Assembly: GCF_016734765.1 (NCBI RefSeq)
Contig: NZ_JAERQE010000019.1
Span: 33,305-97,304, forward strand
Origin: Microvirga soli
GTDB taxonomy: Bacteria > Pseudomonadota > Alphaproteobacteria > Rhizobiales > Beijerinckiaceae
Direction of reading: 5' to 3'
Length of the DNA stretch: 64,000 nt
The notes under the pieces: generated by a model
What the model was told of the DNA's origin: nothing
The model's database searches: none
What the model saw: the letters and a program-made list of their open reading frames with translations, nothing else
Shown: positions 60,308 through 64,000 of the stretch, piece after piece
How the letters are laid out: each line of letters starts with the position of its first letter
Position numbering within the stretch: the first letter of the stretch is position 1
Translations under genes and position numbers: made by a program

Positions 60308-62176
60308 CTAGATCACGAAGAAGTCGCTTGCAGTGATGCTGGCCCTATTAGTCAGAGTTGCAAACAGCGTCTGGTTGTCCCGAGCTCCGCCATCGGCGTC
60401 AAAGAACAGGTTGCCTGTGCTCTGATCATAGACAATCCGGTCATCGGCCTCCGCGGCGGCGCTCGTTAGCGCGAACGCATTGGCACTCAGGGCTCCATCC
60501 GTCAGCCCGACAAAGACGGCATTGTCCAGCCGCAACGTATCGTCACTGGCGCGGAAGTCCCGGATCCTGTCGACATTGCCCGCCGGGTCGAAAGGAGCGT
60601 TGAAGATGAACACGTCATCGCCTGTTCCTCCGGTGAGCACGTCATTGCCGCCGCCGCCGATGAACGTGTCGTCGCCACGACCGCCGCTGAGGCTGTCGTT
60701 GCCGGCACCACCCACCAGGAAGTCATCGTCTCTCCCGCCCGTCACCCGGTCATTGCCTAAGCCGGCATTGAAGTAGTAGGCATCACCCGACTGAACAGCC
60801 TTGAGATTGTCAGCGCTTCTGGTGCCGAGGCTGACAACGTCGAACTGATCGCCGCGGGCTGCGCCCGAAACGAGGTCGCGTACGTCGAAGGTCAATCCGG
60901 ACCTCGCCGCATCGAACGTTATGCCTTCATCGTCGAAGCGGCTGATGGCGCCGACAAGATCGCCGGCGCTGTTCTCGGACTGGAGGCGAACCGCGAGGCC
61001 GCCATCCTGATTGGTCATCGTACCGGCATCGGTCGCTGATCCGTTGCCCACCTCCGTGCTTGTAAAGGTAAGACGAACCTGCCGCGCCGAGGCGGCGGTG
61101 ACGCTGACCGTGTCGGAGCCGTAGCCGAGGTTGACGATATCCGAACCACCGGTCGAGACATTGAAGAATGCCCGGTCGTTGCCCGTGCCGCCGAAGAGAT
61201 GATCGTGACCGGATCCGCCGGACAGCTCGTCGTTGCCTGACCCGCCAACAAGATAGTCATCGCCGGATTCACCGAACAGCCTGTCATGGCCTGAACCACC
61301 ATCGAGGTAGTCGTCGCCAGAGCCGCCGTACAGCGTGTCCCGGTCCGAGCCACCGTTCAGGTAGTCATCGCCCGCCCTGCCAAACAGGACATCGCGGCCA
61401 CCGCGGCCCTGGAGGTTATCGTCGTCCCCCGTCCCTCTCAGGGTATTGTTGCCGCCATTGCCGATAACGGCGTCGCGAACCTGCAGGGAGACCGCATCTT
61501 GGAACAAGGCAAGGGCGCTGTTGAAGGAGAGTTCCCGGATCTCACCGGACGCGATCGGCAGAAAGAGCTTGTAGCCTGCCGTTCCGTCCACCTCGCCCAT
61601 CGTGCCCTGGCCATGCCCGGCCAGAACTGTCTTGCCATGCAAAACGATCTCGCGCCTGTTCAGCGACACGTCGTCCAACAGCGTTGCAAATTCACCATTC
61701 CGTGGATCGGTTAAGTCGTAGGTCTGGGAGAACAGGAACGAGGTCCCGGTGGGCTTCGGGAAGCCTGAGTCGTCACCAGGAGGGGACGTGAGGTTGAGGA
61801 GAACGGGACCATAGGTGTCCAGACCCTCGGCCAGCTCGATGAACCCGTCCCGGTCATCGTCCTGAGCCAGGGTCGGCACGGTTGCGTTGCTGCCGTCCAC
61901 AAAACCGTGAATGTGCTGCGGGTGGATTTGGCCGGCCTCGACGCCCCTCGCGGCCGTGACGACAGTCAGTCGGTTGCCTTTGAGGAGGAGTAGCGCCCCG
62001 CCTTCGGCCTCGGAATTGTTAAGCTCGTTCAAGTCCGCGAAGAACACGCGGTCTGCCCCGGAAAAGGCCAGAAGCGCGGCATTGAGGTTAGCGCTGTTCA
62101 GATCCAGCGAACTATGCGATCCGCTGGCTGCGCCTGAAGACAGTCCGCCGTGTGCCATATGGTTTTGCTCAGTCAT
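60308..62176 (-). CDS. RTX calcium-binding protein with CHRD-like N-terminal domain
   Basis: A 622-residue acidic protein without a signal peptide. Residues ~25-210 resemble a CHRD-type domain (QIHPQHIHGFVDGSNATVPT, then a beta-rich region). Two blocks of GGxGxDxLx nonapeptides follow: about 236-335 (RGGRDVLFGRAGDDYLNGG, GSGDDYLDGGSGHDRLFG) and 470-525 (GLGNDRVTGGRDDDFLVGG), binding calcium in beta-rolls. The C-terminus (VDRIRDFRASDDTLRLDNAV and a hydrophobic end ASDFFVI) is the usual type I secretion signal. No secretion ABC transporter or membrane fusion protein gene is in the window. Confidence 0.88.
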   Translation of the reverse strand: MTEQNHMAHGGLSSGAASGSHSSLDLNSANLNAALLAFSGADRVFFADLNELNNSEAEGGALLLLKGNRLTVVTAARGVEAGQIHPQHIHGFVDGSNATVPTLAQDDDRDGFIELAEGLDTYGPVLLNLTSPPGDDSGFPKPTGTSFLFSQTYDLTDPRNGEFATLLDDVSLNRREIVLHGKTVLAGHGQGTMGEVDGTAGYKLFLPIASGEIRELSFNSALALFQDAVSLQVRDAVIGNGGNNTLRGTGDDDNLQGRGGRDVLFGRAGDDYLNGGSDRDTLYGGSGDDYLDGGSGHDRLFGESGDDYLVGGSGNDELSGGSGHDHLFGGTGNDRAFFNVSTGGSDIVNLGYGSDTVSVTAASARQVRLTFTSTEVGNGSATDAGTMTNQDGGLAVRLQSENSAGDLVGAISRFDDEGITFDAARSGLTFDVRDLVSGAARGDQFDVVSLGTRSADNLKAVQSGDAYYFNAGLGNDRVTGGRDDDFLVGGAGNDSLSGGRGDDTFIGGGGNDVLTGGTGDDVFIFNAPFDPAGNVDRIRDFRASDDTLRLDNAVFVGLTDGALSANAFALTSAAAEADDRIVYDQSTGNLFFDADGGARDNQTLFATLTNRASITASDFFVI

Positions 62177-62831
62177 CGACGACTCCCATGGTTGGTAGCA
62201 AGTGGGCTTCAGGGAGTGGCATGACCGTGGCCCTCAGGCAGTCGCACGCGAGACAAAGAAGAAGCCACCATTCACCCTGAGCAGCGGCTACACGGCAGCT
62301 CCATCGTTGGATGCAAAAATCATAAAAGAATATTTCAACAAACGGCTGCTAAGCTTAGCAGCTTGTTCCTTGGTGACGGCGACCGGCTGCGAGATCTATT
62401 CCTAAACAGTCAGGGTCAGGCATAAGGCAGGCTTAGTTGACAGACGCATATTTCTCAAGATGAGCCCTATCGGTGCCCCTGCCAAATCATTCTCTTACGA
62501 AAGATTGTCAGTGTTCAGGATATCACGTCGGCGTTCGCTGGCTGCTGCGGACTTTGTCGTTCCTGATAGGGAATGTTCCCCTCTGGCACATCCTGGAAGG
62601 TGAGCGAATGCCAGCTCTTGCAGGGAGCAGAGGAAGTTCCTGAAAAGACTTGGGACGCTGAGTCCGACTCAGTCCAGATGTTCGTCGTTATGCCCAAAGG
62701 CAGGAGCAAACCTCAAGCTATGAGGATCACGCTGTTCTGTCGCGTTTAAGTCAGACCTTTTCGGCTAGTCGCACGTTCTAGCGGAGGGCGGCCGCGAGGC
62801 TTGAACTGACCTGAAACCTGAGAGGTAGCCG
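62177..62831. other. Intergenic region between the RTX and OYE genes
   Basis: About 650 bp between divergent genes. It must hold both promoters. A minus-strand frame at 62515-62709 and a plus-strand frame at 62202-62405 are open but not protein-like. Its A+T content looks higher than that of the neighbours. Confidence 0.4.
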
Positions 62832-63947
62832 ATGGCGCGTGCAAAACTGTTCACACCCTTCCGGGTCGGCAAGATCGAACTCGCTAATCGCATCGTGATC
62901 GCACCCATGTGCCAGTACTCGGCCGAGAATGGATGCATGACCGACTGGCACCTGATCCATCTGGGTCAGCTCGCTCTCTCGGGTGCCGCGCTCCTGACCA
63001 TCGAGGCAACCGCTGTCGTGCCCGAGGGCCGTATTACCTACGCCGATGTTGGTCTCTACTCAGACGAATGCGAGGCTGCCATGCGGCGCGTCCTGGACAG
63101 CATTCGTCGCTGGTCCGACATGCCGGTTGCCATTCAATTGGCCCACGCCGGGCGGAAGGCCTCCACTGAAGTGCCGTGGAAAGGGGGAAAGCAGATCCCG
63201 CCTGAGCATCCGAACGGATGGCAGACGGAGGCTCCCTCAGCCATCCCGCACGACCTGGGGGAGGTCTCTCCCCTGGCGATGGACCAGGACGGCCTAGCCC
63301 GTGTGCGCGATGCCTTCGCCGATGCGGCCAGGCGTGCTGCGCGGCTCGGTATCGGGGCCGTTCAGGTCCATGCGGCCCATGGTTACCTGCTCCACCAGTT
63401 CCTGTCGCCTTTGTCCAACCGGCGTGAGGATACCTACGGTGGTTCCCTTGAGAACCGGATGCGCTTCCCGCTTGAGGTATTCGATGCCGTCCGGGCCGCA
63501 TTTCCAGCGGAGCACCCTGTGACAGTGCGGGTGTCGGGCACGGATTGGGTTCAGGGCGGCTGGACAATCGAGGAGACCGTCGCGTTTGCGAAAGAGCTTG
63601 AAGCCCGCGGATGCAGCGCACTCCACGTCTCAAGTGGCGGGCTCAGCTCCGCGCAGCAGATCCCAGTAGGTCCAAGTTACCAGATCCCGCTCGCACGCGC
63701 GGTCAAGGCAGCTACCACAATGCCGGTGATCGCTGTGGGGCTCATCACTGACTTTGTGCAGGCGGAAGCCATCCTCAGCACGGGCGATGCCGACCTGATC
63801 GCTCTCGCCCGCGCCATTCTCTACGATCCCCGTTGGCCGTGGCATGCGGCCGCGCATTTCGGTGCTGCCGTCAAGTCTCCGAATCAATACCTTCGCTCCC
63901 AACCCCATCAGTTCCCGCATCTCTTCGATGTGCGCGCTGACGATTGA
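62832..63947 (+). CDS. NADH:flavin oxidoreductase / Old Yellow Enzyme family (YqjM-like)
   Basis: A 371-residue TIM-barrel FMN enzyme. It starts ARAKLFTPFRVGKIELANRI and has APMCQYSAENGCMTDWHLIH (the YqjM-type Cys), QLAHAGRKAS, the substrate-binding HAAHGYLLHQFLSPLSNRR and RVSGTDWVQGG, and a C-terminal FMN phosphate site (VIAVGLITDF, GDADLIALARAIL). It reduces activated alkenes using NAD(P)H and is often part of the response to electrophiles. The gene is complete and is the last in the window. Confidence 0.93.
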   Translation: MARAKLFTPFRVGKIELANRIVIAPMCQYSAENGCMTDWHLIHLGQLALSGAALLTIEATAVVPEGRITYADVGLYSDECEAAMRRVLDSIRRWSDMPVAIQLAHAGRKASTEVPWKGGKQIPPEHPNGWQTEAPSAIPHDLGEVSPLAMDQDGLARVRDAFADAARRAARLGIGAVQVHAAHGYLLHQFLSPLSNRREDTYGGSLENRMRFPLEVFDAVRAAFPAEHPVTVRVSGTDWVQGGWTIEETVAFAKELEARGCSALHVSSGGLSSAQQIPVGPSYQIPLARAVKAATTMPVIAVGLITDFVQAEAILSTGDADLIALARAILYDPRWPWHAAAHFGAAVKSPNQYLRSQPHQFPHLFDVRADD

Positions 63948-64000
63948 TTGCTCTCTGGGCGACCACGGGCGAAAGCTACGTAACCCCTGTGCTAGTCGAC

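Noticed and set aside
61160..61420. Regularly spaced short repeats resembling a CRISPR or tandem array
   Set aside because: They are the codons of the RTX nonapeptides on the minus strand; spacing is 27 bp and in frame with the protein.

Overview
This is a 64 kb chromosomal window from an alphaproteobacterium of the order Rhizobiales (Hyphomicrobiales), most likely a Methylobacteriaceae member such as Microvirga. The inference rests on a NepR anti-sigma factor, a Ros/MucR regulator, a CIRCE-controlled groESL operon, SelO, a BTLCP peptidase, Rhizobiales-type palindromic intergenic repeats and a G+C content that I judge by eye to be near 60%. No rRNA, tRNA, CRISPR array or prophage was seen.

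Layout. (1) 1-9.9 kb: a catabolic cluster. A partial amino-acid-type binding protein and a LysR regulator are on the minus strand. Eight genes run on the plus strand: an S-Me-THD/DUF917 protein, then a tightly overlapping set of dihydroorotase/hydantoinase-like amidohydrolase, M20 carbamoylase/allantoate amidohydrolase, flavin reductase-like protein, hydantoin racemase, GlcD-type FAD oxidoreductase, DapA-like lyase and SDR. Three copies of an ATAAC-N5-GTTAT box sit at its promoters. (2) 10-24.5 kb: mostly housekeeping genes on the minus strand (htpG with an RpoH-like promoter, DEDDh exonuclease, GST, monooxygenase, CoiA-like nuclease, RecD2 helicase, quinone oxidoreductase, phosphodiester glycosidase, M32 carboxypeptidase, cupin), with selO and an isolated nepR on the plus strand. 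(3) 24.5-34.4 kb: an ABC exporter, small stress or redox proteins (cupin, SnoaL-like, DsrE, sirtuin, a broken GYD gene), two very small convergent genes, MucR, a BTLCP peptidase and a threonine/serine dehydratase. (4) 34.4-43.2 kb: a second uncharacterised metabolic locus. A minus-strand operon (TIGR04076 protein, aldo/keto reductase, NTF2-like protein, periplasmic binding protein, aldo/keto reductase fused to RidA) diverges from a four-gene branched-chain-amino-acid-type ABC transporter. (5) 43.2-48 kb: a remnant of an ABC exporter gene, the groES-groEL operon, and a divergent GntR/PfkB pair. (6) 48-57.6 kb: small exported and membrane proteins, an LprI-like protein, L,D-transpeptidase, APP1-like phosphatase, a decayed trhA, the TIGR02587/TIGR02588 membrane pair and an atypical LuxR regulator. 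(7) 57.8-60 kb: a mobile-element scar, made of an IS5-type fragment abutting a truncated AraC gene, a palindromic repeat, and an IS630-type element with recognisable ends but a broken transposase. (8) 60.3-64 kb: an RTX/CHRD-like protein and an Old Yellow Enzyme homologue.

How the parts may work together. The 1-9.9 kb cluster reads as uptake, ring opening, decarbamoylation, racemisation, oxidation and C-C cleavage of a cyclic ureide or hydantoin-like compound under LysR control; several of its enzymes lack textbook catalytic residues, so the substrate is probably not a classical one. The 34.9-43.1 kb locus pairs a high-affinity transporter with two related aldo/keto reductases and a non-canonical RidA domain; its substrate is unknown. 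These two loci are the best candidates for undescribed biology. Seven genes or gene fragments are visibly broken (monooxygenase copy, GYD protein, trhA, IS5 transposase, AraC, IS630 transposase, ABC exporter tail), which points to active decay and rearrangement of the accessory portions.
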